Positions 31,941-44,620 are shown, counted from the stretch's first letter. The stretch is 64,000 bases of DNA from Dactylorhiza incarnata (GCA_033032865.1 JAWHQI010000065.1:3844001-3908000), one strand, 5' to 3'. A program made the numbers and translations. Notes: a model not told the origin generated them from the sequence alone.

Positions 31941-34194
31941 GGTAATGACACAATCCCTTGGTAGAGGACTCTAGATTCCCATCTGGACACTTGGTAATAT
32001 TTGGAGAATTTTCAGAAGTAAAATACTGTTATTCCTAATTATAGTGACATTTTGGTAATTATACAACTATGATGATTTAGTAGGTCAAATCACACCCTAG
32101 GGTCATGGAACTCAGTGAAACACCTTGATATGGGATATTACCTTACTGATAATTTTCATGTAGCATGAGGAATCATTTTGAGGGTAGTTCATGTGCAATT
32201 TGACTTAAGGTCTTAACTACTTTAAATTATATTAAATACCAATTTAATATGGAAAAATTATGAAAATTGGAACATACCTTATTAAGGACAGTGAGAGCCT
32301 AGGATAATTATTAGGGACCTTGGTGATGAGTTTTTTTAGAAGGATTCCCTTGTGGGGTTGATGGATAGTTCAACTTAGTGGTCTGCGTTTAGTAAAAACA
32401 GAATTTTGAGTTTTAGACAATTCAGACCCCTAAGTAGTGTTTAGGAGTTATATCCAATCAGTAAATGAGTTATAGTACACCATGATTCAAGGAGGGTCAA
32501 TCCAAGGGTTAGTTGTGAGGTTGTGTTAGGGTTAGTATATGAAGTGTGGAGGCACGTCCAACCCGATTGGGTGGGACGGGAGATGAGCTAAGTCACATTA
32601 ACTATATGAAATGATGAAGGGTGAACCAAAAGTTAAACACCAACTAAAGTAATTGTCTTGAGGAGGATAGTGGGGTTGAGCCCATTGATCTGTAGTACCG
32701 TTAGGGGCCCCTTACGGAGTATACCGCGGGAAGTCCAAGATTCACCCTAAATATATCGCTAACTAAATTGTAGGCAAGAGTAGCCTAATTATATCTGCAA
32801 ACTAGTATGGATCTCCTCCGGGAAGGAGATGGGTTGGGTCAACTTGTGTGTTAGTCCCTGAGCCGGAAGCTCGGGTGGACATGTTAAGCACCTGTTTCTT
32901 ATGCAATTAGTGGTGAGTCTTCGGTACTAGGCCAGTCGTGTCACCGACGGTAGTACATTGACTCAGGTGAGGGTGAGGTTTAGAGGGCCGGTAAGTTTGA
33001 GTACCGCGGTCTGGAGGACAATCCCTAATAACCCGCCCCGACCTTAAAGTCTGGTGGATTCCAGCAAGGGTACGCAGGAGCTCCGCAGTTGTGTTCTTAG
33101 CGTTGAGGCGTACATGAGGTCTAGGCTTGGTAGTGACCATACCCGCCTAGTATGTGGAGTGCCCGATCCACTGCCACTGTGAGCCACGACGGTCGGTACC
33201 CGAAAGGTTGGCTTCCTTTCAAACAAATTGGGAACTATAAAGGTCTATGCGCATAGAGTCGTGTGGGTGAGTCACATTGCATAATCACATTAAAACATCA
33301 TAATCATAGCATAACATAACATACGCATTAGCATACCCCCATCATATAAATTAGTATGGGCTCTTTTATATGATGGGTTGCCTGGACATCTTAACTTATA
33401 TGTCGTATGGGCGTTCATATAAGTTAAGGTACGATCTGTGATGGTAGCTTAGCCTTACTTCTGCACCGCACTTTCTTTCTATTTACTGCTTACTTCATTG
33501 CTCTACTTTACTGCCTTATACTTGCACCATACTGCTAGCTAGCTTTTACTGCTTTACTTATACCTGCTAGTTAGTGCCATATCACTTTCTTTTGATTACC
33601 CCTTGTTGTCCTCCGCTTCTTCCTCCCGCTCGGTACCTAGGAGTCGTGGAGGGAGGCGAGGACAAAACGACTTAGTCTTTATGACTAACGGTCGGTGTGA
33701 CCGCAGGAGTCCGAGGAGACGGAGTTGTCCCGCACGCAGCAGGACGAGATGGCCGGACCTGAGCAGCGGATGCAGCGTACTACCACGACGCCACAGGTTG
33801 ATGATTAGATAGTTAGACTTCCGCATTTTGAGAATTTTGATGTAGTTTCCGCATGTTGTAGAGAGAGAGAGACAGTACATTATTTTGGATATGTATCGGG
33901 TATAAGCCCCTTTTTGCTTGTACTTCTCTTTTGGACTTTCTGTTTTCATTATATATATATATATGATGATGCTGTGATTATGGACATGCCTTCATTTGTG
34001 TACTTACTTCTTTTGGCATATTTTACTTATGATCGTATAGCCGGCAGAATTGGTGCTGAGCGGTGTTAGCCAACCCGAGTGTTGGTGACACCGCAAGGCA
34101 GCGAATCTGGGCGAAGATCCACCTCAACCGTGCGATGCGGGAGAGGTTCGAGTTTTCAGGTACCCGAACGGGTTTTGGAAAAAGAGATCTTACA

Positions 34195-37100
34195 AATGGT
34201 ATCACTGAACGAACGATCATAAGAGAACAGTCCACAACATACTGGGTCACCCCGCTCGAGTGTAGTTTGCGGACAAACTATGCAGCGGAAGCTGTGGTGT
34301 GCCCATGTATGAAATCACATAAAACAGTCCACTAAGCAGCAAGTTAGGTCAAATTTTGACTTACTTAGACAATTTAGTGACGCACCCTAGTCTAAAGAGC
34401 GACCTCGGGTCTAGATTTGGTTGAAGGTTAAGGATACCCAACGTAGCTAAGGGAAGATGTTAGTATAAGTCTTGACGTGGAGACTTTCACGCTGAGGGTT
34501 ACGCATTACTATCAAATGGTAGGACCATCTCGAGGAGATCGGGTGTCTGTAGTCTTCTTTAGAGAAATAGAAGACCCATAAGCATAACCCCCTTACCATA
34601 ACTTGATGTTTTCCATTACAGTACGTTGAGACAACCACCATAAAATACCATAGGTCGAATTGGAATTTGAATATTTTTGTTTTGAAAAGGCCCATTTCCT
34701 AGTTAATCATATAGAGAACTCGGAAAAGTTAGCATAATTTATAACATTGGGAGCCTAAGTCTTATCATAACAATATGTCTCAGGATGGAACACCAAGTCA
34801 GAGATTATATGCCCTAAGGTTTATGTACGTATGTAAGATGAATATACCGTAGAAGTACTGAAAAGACTTAGCCCAAATCGGTAGGGGCTTATCCTTTTGT
34901 TTATTGGGCCAATAAAATACCGACTTGGATTGCCCTTAGACTTTGTTTAGAAAAGGTTGTGACATTTTCGTAGTAATCTCGAGGTTTGGAGTATTCAATG
35001 ATACTCAGGTGATGACGAGATCTTATTCATATACTTTTGATTTGTGGACCAACCCTCCTTAGAAGTTTGAGTCCCTTGGAGAATTACTTCACCTTAATTA
35101 GCAGGGATTGGTTATACCAAGTTGTGATCGTTATAGTTATACTGGCAAGTTAAGTAAATGGTACACTTCAAGAGTGAGTGTGTACTCATCTTATTGCTCC
35201 AAGGCTGATTCTAAGTCGTCAAAAGTGATTAACTTGTTAATCATTGGAGTATACGTAAAGGGTTGTCCAGTGTATGGGCATAAGACTCTCGGAATCAAGA
35301 AAGCCAGGTTAAGAATTTAGGGAATTTCACTAACTTCCTGATCCAAGCAATGTTGTCTTGTCATTTATAAGGACGTTTGGTCATCAAGCTCTTACCAGTC
35401 ACAAGGGAAGGATGTCATAAGCGGCAAATTCAGTGCAGGACCAAGTAAGATTTAGATTGGATAGAAGTATTTATCGTAGCAAACTTGCTAGTTTGTTGTT
35501 GTAAATACACCTTCTTAACCTCGCGACATCGATTTGTAGAGTTACCGGAATCAATTAATAAACATTGACGTCCGATCAAATGCCTCGTTTTAATTAAGTA
35601 CTGAAAATAAGAAGAATACCAGGTTTAGTAGCTTGGGATAAATGTGTCACATCGTGAAATTTTGAGAATTGGAATCAAGTTTTCGCAAGTAAAATTATAA
35701 CTAGAGTTGCTTGCACTTCAGGGCTCTCAAAGGTAATCTTCAGATAGTATTTTTAATTAAAATTCAATCCCTCTCCTTGGTGAAAATTTAGTTAAGATCT
35801 TTTTACTCTTAGATTTGGTTTATGCACAACCGGAGAGCTTAGGAAGGTGACTCTTTGGATCTTGTAATATGATGGTATAAACTACTTAGGGCTAAGATGG
35901 AGAATCTTACTATGTTCGGATCTCGGAAAAAATGGCAACGACCATCATGTGCTAAAATGTTGAGGATTAGAGAGTTAAAATAAACGGCTAGTTGTTGTTT
36001 CTATCAACTCCCACTTGAAATTATTAAGATTACTTAATGAGATTTCTCGATGTAACTTTGGACGACACAACTAAGAGAAGGGTCGTTATGATGAATCCTT
36101 TAATCCATAATTTATAGCTTAAGTGAGAAGAGACTACTTGGCTTTGAAAGTTTAGCCCACTCGTTATTGGGAATCTAAAGTGAAATTTGACGAATGGTAT
36201 ATTGAAGATATATAATTTACATACGATCCTCCGATCTTAAGAGCCGGAACTTACAATTTCCCCAAAAACATTATAATCCCAGATAGGAAGATTCAAGAAT
36301 AAGGGAGACAGGTTTGATTTCCATATATAAATGGTGAAACTTCTTGAGGATTAATGGGCTTTAATGAGACACCCTTCATGTTGAAATCAATTTGTGTCAA
36401 TTCATGTCATGATAAAAAGGGTTTTACCCTCGTGAGTTATGAACCAAATGGATATGGAAAGTTGATGGGAGTCATTTCACGATCATCATTTTAAACTGCA
36501 GGCGTTATGTTCCTCAAGGAAGCTCGGAGGTTATTTGCATTTATTTAACGGGAGGGAGCGTTAACCTCATGTAACGTTCGTAGGACATAAGAGACTCTGG
36601 CCCAAGTGTAATCAAGTTTATGTTATTGGTTTGTAGCTGATAAACCTGGCCTTGTATCCACGGAGTCGGAAACGGTTTATCAGCAGAATATTATTTAATC
36701 ATGGTTCGTGAATATAACCTTATGAAGTTAAGTTGAACTAGAAGAACTTCGGTTCCATCTAGCGCGACATGATAGTATAAATTAACTATGTAGGGCCTTA
36801 TGTATTACAGATAGATCCTCCTCCAGGGGGTGAAGTAATTTTGTTAACACCCACACCTGGTTAGCCTGTTTTGATTTTGTAGTGTATATTTCCTATTTAT
36901 TACCGGGATGGAGCAAGTAGAACCCGCGTTGTGATTAATGGCACGATGGTCTGAACGGCGGGTTAAACCTTCAATTAACCCCTAGTGGGAATATTGCTGA
37001 CAATCTTAGCGAGGAATGGTAGAAGTGCCATGATTAAGTTTTGGTAAAGAATGTTGCTTCAGTTTAAGTTCTCTTTTAGTAGAGGTCCGAGTTCTTCCGT

Positions 37101-37310
37101 GGAAGGAGGTTCTGATGTCCGATTATTACGGTTCAATCATGGGCAAGAGGAGCACAGCTGGGTGCCCTTGGACTTCATGCAACAACATTTCCCGGAACTC
37201 ATCACCTCAATTTAAACGTCTTTGAAATCCTTTACTCTTACAAGTACTTGCAACCCGTAGACCCGAACCTAAATTTCGAGGACGAAATATTTCTTTTGTT
37301 TATTGGGATT
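34195..37310 (+). other. LARD internal region, non-coding
   Basis: 3.1 kb between the LTRs. It starts 'aatggtatcactgaac', so tggtatca at 34197 is the probable primer binding site, a variant of the Met-tRNA site. No frame over about 90 codons matches a gag or pol domain, and the frames seen are random in appearance. The segment 37264-37300 resembles the end of Tekay-type gypsy pol regions. I see no host gene. Confidence 0.75.
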
Positions 37311-38423
37311 TGTAACATCCCCAATCCTTCTAGACCCCTAGTTGGTATTAGGTCAGGGGTGGTGTGCTGAGTGGCCACCAAGGCCCTTGGACCAAGTGGA
37401 GTGTGCTAAGCGCACACCAAGGGCACAAAATCAACATAGCCCAATACCACTCCCTTAGGCCAATTGACCCTCAATTCACCAAATTGACCTCCCCCATACC
37501 ACCCTAACCACTGAGGAAGACCATTACCTTGAGAATTGCACATGGGTGGGACCCAATTGCATGAAATTGACCAAAGTCAACAATAGGTCAACATTAACCA
37601 AACTAAGTCAATTAGGGTTCAATTGACTCTACATGTTCAAATTGACCTTACCACCACACTCTAAACACTTTAAGGAACTCATTGGACCTAAAAGCCCCAT
37701 CACTTGGTCAACCATTCGACCAATTTGGCCAAAGTCAACTCTAGCTTAATTTAGGTCAAAATCACACCTTAAGGCTAAATTAAACCAAATGGAGCCCCAC
37801 CATGGACCAACCCATGTTGGGTGATGTTAAGGGACCCATGACCCCCAAGTGGGGTCAACCCCCTCACCTTGGTTGACCAAAGTCAACCATGGTCAGCATA
37901 GCCCATTAAAGGGAATATTGGACCCAAATTGAATGGGACCCAACCCCCATCCTCTAGCCAATTACTCATGGACCTAAGGCATGCCCACTAGCCCTAGACT
38001 GAACCTAACACTAAGCTTGATTAATCAAATGAAGGGGGGGGGGACCAAAAGTTGATCAAAAAGCTTAAAGCATAAAGCAAAAGCTAAAAGCAATCTGGGC
38101 GAAGATCCTTTTTGCTTATGGATATGTATCGGGTATAAGCCCCTTTTTGCTTGTACTTCTCTTTTGGACTTTCTGTTTTCATTATATATATATATATATG
38201 CTGTGATTGTGAACATGCCTTCATTTGTGTACTTACTTCTTTTGGCATATTTTACTTATGATCGTATAACCGACAGAATTGGTGCTGAGCGGTGTTAGCC
38301 AACCCGAGTGTTGGTGACACCGCAAGACAGTGATTCTGGGCGAAGATCCACCTCAACCGTGCGATGCGGGAGAGGTTCGAGTTTTCAGGTACCCGAACGG
38401 GTTTTGGAAAAAGAGATCTTACA
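37311..38423 (+). repeat. 3' LTR of LARD, internally deleted
   Basis: 37311-38095 matches the start of the 5' LTR (to about 29750) and 38118-38423 matches its end (from about 33886). About 4.1 kb is missing. The junction has 23 bp of filler that can be found elsewhere in the LTR. Confidence 0.9.
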
Positions 38424-38428
38424 GGGGG

Positions 38429-39677
38429 GTGAATAAGGGTTTTCAAAAAGTTATATTATATTTTAAAAAGCTTTGAAATAATGCGAGATTAAGACAATAA
38501 GAAGTCAAGTAAAACAATTGAAATAAAGTAGAGGCATGCTTTGTTAATATCAAATAAGGTTTTACAAAAGTTGATTTCTATAACGCTAGAAATCGGTGGC
38601 GAAGAATAATACTCTTTTGTTTTCTATCCCGACTCGCATCCCCACGAACCGGTGGCCCTAGCCTATTCTCCCCGGATTCGGCCTCAAGCCGCTCTAGCCA
38701 ACCTTTCCCCGGATATGGGCTCGAGCACCCCCTAGACCTAGCCTAGATCTAGTCGCCAACACGGGCGAATTTCCACCCTAAGTCCTACCCAGACCTAGTC
38801 GCCAACACGAGGCGATTTCACTAACCGTTTACAAGAAATATGAAATGAAAATAATTAAAAACTCCCTCTTGATGAACTTCTGAAGTTGGAGACGAAGATC
38901 TGTTGTAGAATAAGCGTTGTAGAAGCGGACTTCGTTTGGATCCGGCGTGATGAGATTCTCCTCTAGAAGTTTGCAGAACTTTGGTAGGACATCAACTTTT
39001 GGCCAAGGTAGCCTCTGGAATTCTAGCACTCAATCTCTCTCTCTCTGATGTCTGTCTGAAACGAGAGAAGAGGGGTCCTTTTTATAGACACAGCGCTAAC
39101 GCCTGCGCTAGTGGTACCGCCGGCGCTATCCCATTTTAGGACATATTCTGCGCGGCAGAATCTTCAATCCGAGGAAACATTTCTCTCTTGCCTACTGTGC
39201 TCCGCGCTATCGCCTGCGCTATCGGATATCGCCAGGCGCTATCTCCTTCTATAAGTACTCCCGGAATTTGCGCTTAAACATTCTTTTCGTCGATCGAATT
39301 TTCGTCGAACGCAGTGATGAGCATTTCATCGAGCGCAGCTTACAGTTCGTCGAGCGAAAGCTAGCGCCAGCGCTAGTACTAGCGCGCCCCAGTAGAGTAA
39401 GCAGTTCGTCGAGCGCCAGTTTGCATCTCAGCGGTTTTCCATCCCAGCGGTTTTGTTTCTTCTCAGTGGTTCCTTAGCGCTAGCGCCAGGCGCTAGGTGA
39501 TACCGTCGGCGCTAGAAGGAGTGTTGAATTTGAAGGCTCAATTTTGGGGGCAACCTTCTTAAGTAATCCTTGAGTCATGTGGACCATGTTATCCTGCACA
39601 CTTAAACACACAAGATCAAATACACATAGGTTTTGTTATTCTCAAACCTAGGAGATGCGGAAGACTATGTTCCAACA
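38429..39677 (-). repeat. 5' LTR of copia-M, outer part
   Basis: Matches 11008-12255 closely, including the four GC-rich clusters and the TATA box (39077-39087). It ends ttccaaca followed by cttac. Confidence 0.94.
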
Positions 39678-39682
39678 CTTAC

Positions 39683-40414
39683 TTCATAAATCAAAAGAGG
39701 ATTTTGAAGAAGGATTCATCATGCCAATTCAAAGCGAAGTACGAACTCATCGACAATGCTGATCTCATGCGTTCCTTCGTCATCTTCTTTAGAAATCTCT
39801 ATAAGGTGTTTTTATATTGAAAATTCAAAATTTTCTAAATTATATTTTCTCTTTTCTGGTGGTGACTCTTTTGAGTGTAGAGAAATTTGCTTGTGTTTGT
39901 GGCTAGGTCCGTGTGAGGCTTAGGGAGAATTCACCCGTGTTGGAAACTAGGTTTGTGTAAGTCTTAGGGAGAATTCTCCACGAGTGTTGGCGACTAGATA
40001 TAGGGGTCAGATCTAGGGAGTGGCTCTAGGCCTTATTTGGAGAAAGATAGGCTAGGGCCAACCGGTCCTTTGGGAGAATGGTCGGTATAGACCAAGAGTT
40101 ATATTCATCGCCTTGATCTTTGCATTAGAAGATCACCCTTATTGTAATCATTCCTATTATTGAATATATTGAATATTTTCATATAATCACGTTTAGATCT
40201 TAAATACAAATTGAATATCTGAAAAGTTAATTTTATGTCTACTAACGCCCAACGTTAACCACTAATGTCGTAGCAAACAAAAATAGAATTCATCTCTTCT
40301 TCAAGGAATTGTGTTCTATGTTTCATCTAAATTATCATCTCCAAATAAATAAAAAAGAAGTTTTTAAAATTCTTATTCACCCCCCACCCACTAAGGGCGC
40401 ATGTAGATCCAACA
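39683..40414 (+). repeat. 5' LTR of element 2, right half
   Basis: Continues from 10971. It has the 'tgttggcgactag' and 'ctaagggcgc' segments typical of these LTR ends and finishes agatccaaca just before the PBS (40417-40426, tggtatcaga). Confidence 0.88.
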
Positions 40415-40443
40415 AGTGGTATCAGAAATTGGTTATTCCAAAA

Positions 40444-41320
40444 TGGTTTCAACACTGGGAATAATAGTGCATCATGATCTCGCTTTTTATGACGGACACG
40501 AGATTAGTAGACCTCCTTTATTTACTGGATATGATTATAATTATTGGAGAACTTGGATTTGGCATTTCTTAATAACTTTAGATATAGAATTATTGGCTAT
40601 GGTAGAACAACGCTACTCTCCTCCTACTATTGTAGTTGGAGAAATAACCATGGAAAAATCTAAGGATAAATGAGAAAAAGGTGATAAGACTAATGTAAGA
40701 ATAAAACTAAAGCCGTGAATGCTTTATTTTGTGCCTTGGATAAAATCGAATATAATCGGACTTGTGTTTGCGAAAATACTTTTGATATCTGGAAATTATT
40801 AGAAATAACTCGTGAAGGTACTTCACAGTTCAAGGATTCGAATCTTATTCAATTGGAATCCGAGTACGAGAAATTCCAGATGGATGTTGATGACTACGTA
40901 GATTCCATGTCCACGCGGCTTACTAAGATCGTCAACGCCTCAAACGTTCTTGTAAGAACATTCTCCAATGGCGACTTGGTGACAAAAATTCTGAGATCAC
41001 TCCCTCCAAAGTTCCACCCAGAGGCGACAGCAATCTTCGAGTTGAATGATCTAAAGCAGCTCCAAATTGAGAGTCTCATTGGGAATCTTAAAACCCATGA
41101 TGTGTAACGCAAGATCCAATACAAAGAGTGCAACCCAGAAACGAAAAAGAGAGCAATGGCGCTGAAATTAAAAAGAGTGTCTGACGATGAAGACAAGGAC
41201 GCTGAAGAGAGTCTCTTGGTGAAGAACTTCAAAAGTTTCATGCGAAATCCTAAAAAAAGAAACAATTTCCGCAAATAATTCATCAAAGGGTCAAATAATA
41301 GGAGTCATGGTCAAAGAAGA
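40444..41320 (+). pseudogene. Element 2 gag
   Basis: Broken copia gag of the same family: VHHDLAFYDGHEISRPPLFT, WRTWIWHFLITLDIELLAMV, RYSPPTIVVGEITMEKSK, a stop at about 40673, MNALFCALDKIEYNRTCV (from 40715), THEGT-like REGTSQFKDSNLIQLESEYE, TRLTKIVNASNVLVRTF, ILRSLPPKFHPEATAIFEL and LIGNLKTHDV followed by a stop at 41107. The usual initiation ATG is not kept (aataatagtgc). The remaining spacer (KSFMRNPKKRNNF) can be read to about 41277. Confidence 0.85.
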
Positions 41321-41325
41321 ACAAG

Positions 41326-42480
41326 ATGAGACACAATGATGATGATGAGGATCAATCTTTACCTGAGTGCTTCAACTGTAGGAAGTCCAGGCACGTCCGA
41401 AATGAGTGCCCAAAAATTTTGAAGACGAAGAACAAGAAGCGTCACAAAGGGAATAACAAGAAGAAAAACTATACATCTTATGAGGAGTCAAGTGCAACAT
41501 TCTTAAACGCTTATGAGGAGGCAAATATGTGCCTTATGGGGAAGCACAAATCTCACACTGACGATGTAAGCAGTGTCCAAAGCAAAACTGAGATAACTCG
41601 TCCCTCTTATAACAATCTTTTTACTGAGTTTATAAAAACATGTGATGGTCTTGACTTGCTAAAATCTGAAAATAAAATGTTATTAAGAGAAAATTAAAAA
41701 AATATCTAACGATTTAAAAGTACTTAGGAAAGAAAAGATTTTTTGTCAAGAGTGCCCTCAATCTATGACAAGAGTTAAAGAAGTTGAAGAAACACTTTCT
41801 AAGACCCTCTCCAATATTGAATCTCCAAACGAAAGGAGGGACTTACAAAGTAAATTAAAATATTTTCTCTCAAATAAAGAATGGGAAGAAAGTGTTTGCA
41901 AATCGATGTGTAATGTTGGTAACCAAAAACATTACTTTAAAAGCCCGAGTTCATGACTTAAATATGGCTATTGAAAAATTTGGAGTTCGCCAGAAATCTC
42001 TTGACATGATTTTGGCCAACCAATGTCATGGTCACGTAAAATATGGGCTTGGTTACAGCTTTGGAGCTTTCCCTCGTCGTTAACACTTAACACCAGTGGT
42101 AGCATTAATTATAGAAAATAAAAAAAATTATAAAAAATTAAATAATATTTTTGTTGGTTCCTCATCTTCCAGTAAGGGTCCAAAAATAAGTCCAAAAATG
42201 TCTCAACCCCTTTTATTTCGTGCACCAAATGTTATACTTTTGGACACACCATAGAAAGAAGGGGCAATCCGCTATAAAGCAAATCTGGGCACCTAAGGCG
42301 TCCACCTACTCTATGGGAGGAAACACTGAGGTATCCGGATCTCCACTCACCTCATCTTTTTAAATGTATGGGCAGGCCAAGGACAAAGGAGATATGTGGT
42401 ACTTGGACTCCGAAGCTCCAAGTACATATTAGGCTTCAAAGTCAACTTTCTTAGCCTTGTGAAAATTCATTAAGAACATT
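41326..42480 (+). pseudogene. Element 2 gag spacer, zinc knuckle and start of protease
   Basis: 41326-41697 encodes the zinc knuckle CFNCRKSRHVRNECP (CX2CX4HX4C), a lysine-rich patch, and an acidic/coiled spacer; 41765-42083 continues in other frames to FGVRQKSLDMILANQCHGHV. At 42220-42440 a second knuckle-like segment, and a segment like the protease start WYLDS, can be read across frames. The sequence breaks at about 42480; no integrase or RT follows. Confidence 0.7.
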
Positions 42481-42714
42481 AATAACTAATAAAGCATGTG
42501 TATAAGTATATACAATTATCAAGTAGCATTGTCACTTAGAAAAGTAGAGACTAAATGTCCAGTATGTTCATTATCAGCCACCCATGTTGTGTGTCTCCCA
42601 ATAGCATGGTGTATGATAGTGTGCATCAGATGTGTTAACCTATAAATTATGTGTTTTCCTTAACCTGGGAAAGGTTCCTGTAAGGCCTTGCGGGGCACTG
42701 GGGGAAAGACTATT
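42481..42714 (+). other. Copia-derived non-coding remnant left of the chromovirus
   Basis: AT-rich, then 'ggccttgcggggcactggg', the same conserved block as at 7905-7966. It ends ctatt (42710-42714), the left target duplication, and continues at 50182. Confidence 0.7.
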
Positions 42715-43994
42715 TGATGTAGGCTACCGTGATGATGTGCGCAGAACGATAAATTTTATCACAAGCAACACAAATTAATCCAAGAGTACTCCGACCAAAG
42801 AGCGAGTAAAAGAGGTCGGGTTGGCTCCCAAAAATTTCGTTCCAAGAGTACTCCAACCAAGAGCGAAAAGAAAGGGGTCGGGTTGGCTCCCAAATCCGTA
42901 CTAGCTAATGCCGACAAATATAAAATCGCTAGCCACTAGCAAAACTTCACACAATCCGCCGATTCACAAACCAAACAAGAGAACTAGCACCAACGCGAGT
43001 CAAAATTACATTCACAAGCAACTACCCGGGATGCGATTTTCTCCGAATTAAAATGAAGGGATCTACAATCTACTCCAAAAATAATCCCAACAAAATTTAG
43101 CTTGAGCAATACCGGATCTAAAAAATTATTAAATGCGTTTGATTTAACTAGCGGGCGGCTTTGAGCGAGGCGGTGAAGATCCAATGCTGTCCAAAATTAC
43201 GCTAAAATCGTCCACCAATTTTGTAACCCGACGAGAGAAGAAAACGCACAAGGGAAGTAGAGGAGTTCATTACCCAACCGGAGAGGATGAAGCGGTGGCG
43301 AGCACCCACCACGGGATTCTACCGTAGGTTACAGACGGCGTTGGAGGCGTGTTCCACCGAAGTCACACCGAGGAGGGATTCCCAAGGGGGAAAGGCTCTG
43401 ACGGTGGCAGGCTGGAGGCGGGATGGTGGCCGGTCGAATCTCGCGGCCAAAGGCAGAGGGAGGAGCGATCGTGACAGTTGCGGGCTGGAGGGAGGCGGGG
43501 CTTGCAGACGTTCACGGAAGGTGGAGGGAAGGGGCGGCGAGTCTCACACCGGAGTGCGAGGGAGGCGGTTGCGTCGCACGACACGCCAAGGGAGGAGCGA
43601 ACCCTAAGGGGCGCAGGAGCAGGAGTTCTCACGGGAGATATTTTTTGTTCTCAAAATTAATTCCCTCTCTTAACAAAGAGGATATATATAGTTTGTCAAA
43701 ACAAAATGCCAACCACACATCATCGCAGTCTCATCCGGACCGTTACAAATAAAAATACAAATACTGAAATCAGAATAGTTTTTTTTAACTGAAATAGCTA
43801 ATAGATAAAATGTGTAACACGCCACGGCGCGTGTTAAATTATGAAGAGATTGCGGCTGCGAGCGAAGATTGTAGCGGTGGAAGTTGCGGCGAGTGTCATC
43901 GTTACACTGCGAAGCTTTGGTGTTGCGATGAGAGTCTTTAAATAAGGGTGGTTCGGGATCGTCATCAACATCGGCTCCACCGACTGCTCCATCA
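42715..43994 (-). repeat. 3' LTR of chromovirus
   Basis: 1280 bp, tgatgtaggc...ctccatca. A TATA string on the minus strand (actatatatatcc, 43679-43691). The plus-strand frame 43287-43607 is antisense within the LTR and is not credited. Confidence 0.93.
43679..43691 (-). promoter_or_regulatory. TATA box of chromovirus LTR
   Basis: Minus strand reads actatatatatcc, about 305 bp into the LTR; also present at about 49860-49872 in the 5' LTR. Confidence 0.6.
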
Positions 43995-44041
43995 ATTCTC
44001 CCCCGCTCGAAAGCACTCGTCACCGATGAGTGGTCCGAGAA

Positions 44042-44605
44042 TTAATGGTGGAGAAGATCAGCATCCATGCGCAGCAGCTCTGCCTCGGTCACCCATGAGT
44101 CATCAGAGGTAGGACGGTCGCGCCAATGGACAAGGAAGCGGCGTGTAGCGCCCTAGTTGGAAGGAAGAACATCATCTGCGACAATCCTGTCAGGCACAAC
44201 AAAAGATTGGGGGAAACTTGGGAATGGATTAGTGTGAGCATCAGATAAAACAGCGCAATCATCAAACGAAGTAAGTACAGTAGAATCTGTGGAGGAGTGA
44301 CCCAACTCATTCCCAATCCCAAGAGACAAAGGGGGAAAAGAAGGTGTAGACGAAGAGAGGTTTGGTGGAAGTGGAGAGACATATGGCGTTAAGTTGGAAA
44401 CATTGAATGTAGGGGAAACTCCCCAATCAGCCGGCAAATCCAAAACCGCCGCATTGTTATCAAAGCATTTAATAATCTTGAAGAGAGGGTCGATCAAAGG
44501 ACCGGATCGCCCAGGGGCCAACTTTTTAATGGTGCCCGAAGGTAACCGATCTGGGATTAAGCGGACTAAAACAAGATCACCAACATTAAAATTAGAAGGA
44601 CGCAT
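44042..44605 (-). pseudogene. Chromovirus integrase C-terminus and chromodomain
   Basis: MRPSNFNVGDLVLVRLIPDR, then KKLAPGRSGPLIDPLFKIIK and NVSNLTPYVSPLPPNLSS, the C-terminal integrase module. After a TAG at 44153-44155 the same frame continues GATRRFLVHWRDRPTSDDSW and VTEAELLRMDADLLHH, then TAA at 44042. That tail is a chromodomain-type segment (aromatic cage partly present: F, W, W), which targets insertion to particular chromatin. The amber stop sits exactly at the linker and is also found in the duplicate at 54188, so it predates the duplication. Confidence 0.85.
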
Positions 44606-44620
44606 ATGTAAGTTAGCATG

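Larger units (their letters stand above)
28968..34194 (+). repeat. 5' LTR of LARD
   Basis: Contains a W-box cluster (29119-29543), a GC-rich segment (29830-30410), a 156-bp tandem repeat (31451-31940) and an alternating TA run near 33949-33964. Frames such as 30108-30332 or 33603-33812 show no domain. Nothing host-like is seen in the rest. Confidence 0.88.
28968..38423 (+). mobile_element. LARD-like non-coding retrotransposon with 5.2-kb LTR
   Basis: A 5227-bp 5' LTR (28968-34194) starts tgtaacatcc and ends gatcttaca; the 3' LTR (37311-38423) starts and ends the same but has lost its middle. The internal region (34195-37310, 3.1 kb) has no recognisable retroelement protein. The 'cgaggacgaaatatttc' segment before the 3' LTR resembles the tail of Tekay/Del-type gypsy elements, and long LTR plus non-coding interior is the LARD pattern. 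It is inserted into the G run of the copia-M 5' LTR with duplication ggggg. Confidence 0.88.
10972..39677 (-). mobile_element. Full-length SIRE-like Ty1/copia retrotransposon (copia-M) with nested insertions
   Basis: On the minus strand the order is 5' LTR (39677-38429 plus 28967-28932), PBS (28919-28929), gag, long spacer, protease, integrase, RT, RNase H, 3' UTR, PPT, 3' LTR (12255-10972). A perfect 5-bp target duplication cttac flanks it. Subtracting the three nested insertions leaves about 9.8 kb, the usual size of the SIRE/Maximus group, as does the long gag spacer. All domains are recognisable but carry stops and frameshifts, so it is no longer autonomous. It is inserted in the 5' LTR of element 2. 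Confidence 0.92.

Noticed and set aside
33603..33949. Frames near the end of the LARD 5' LTR
   Set aside because: Arg/Ser-rich without a domain; not preserved in the other LTR, which lacks this part.
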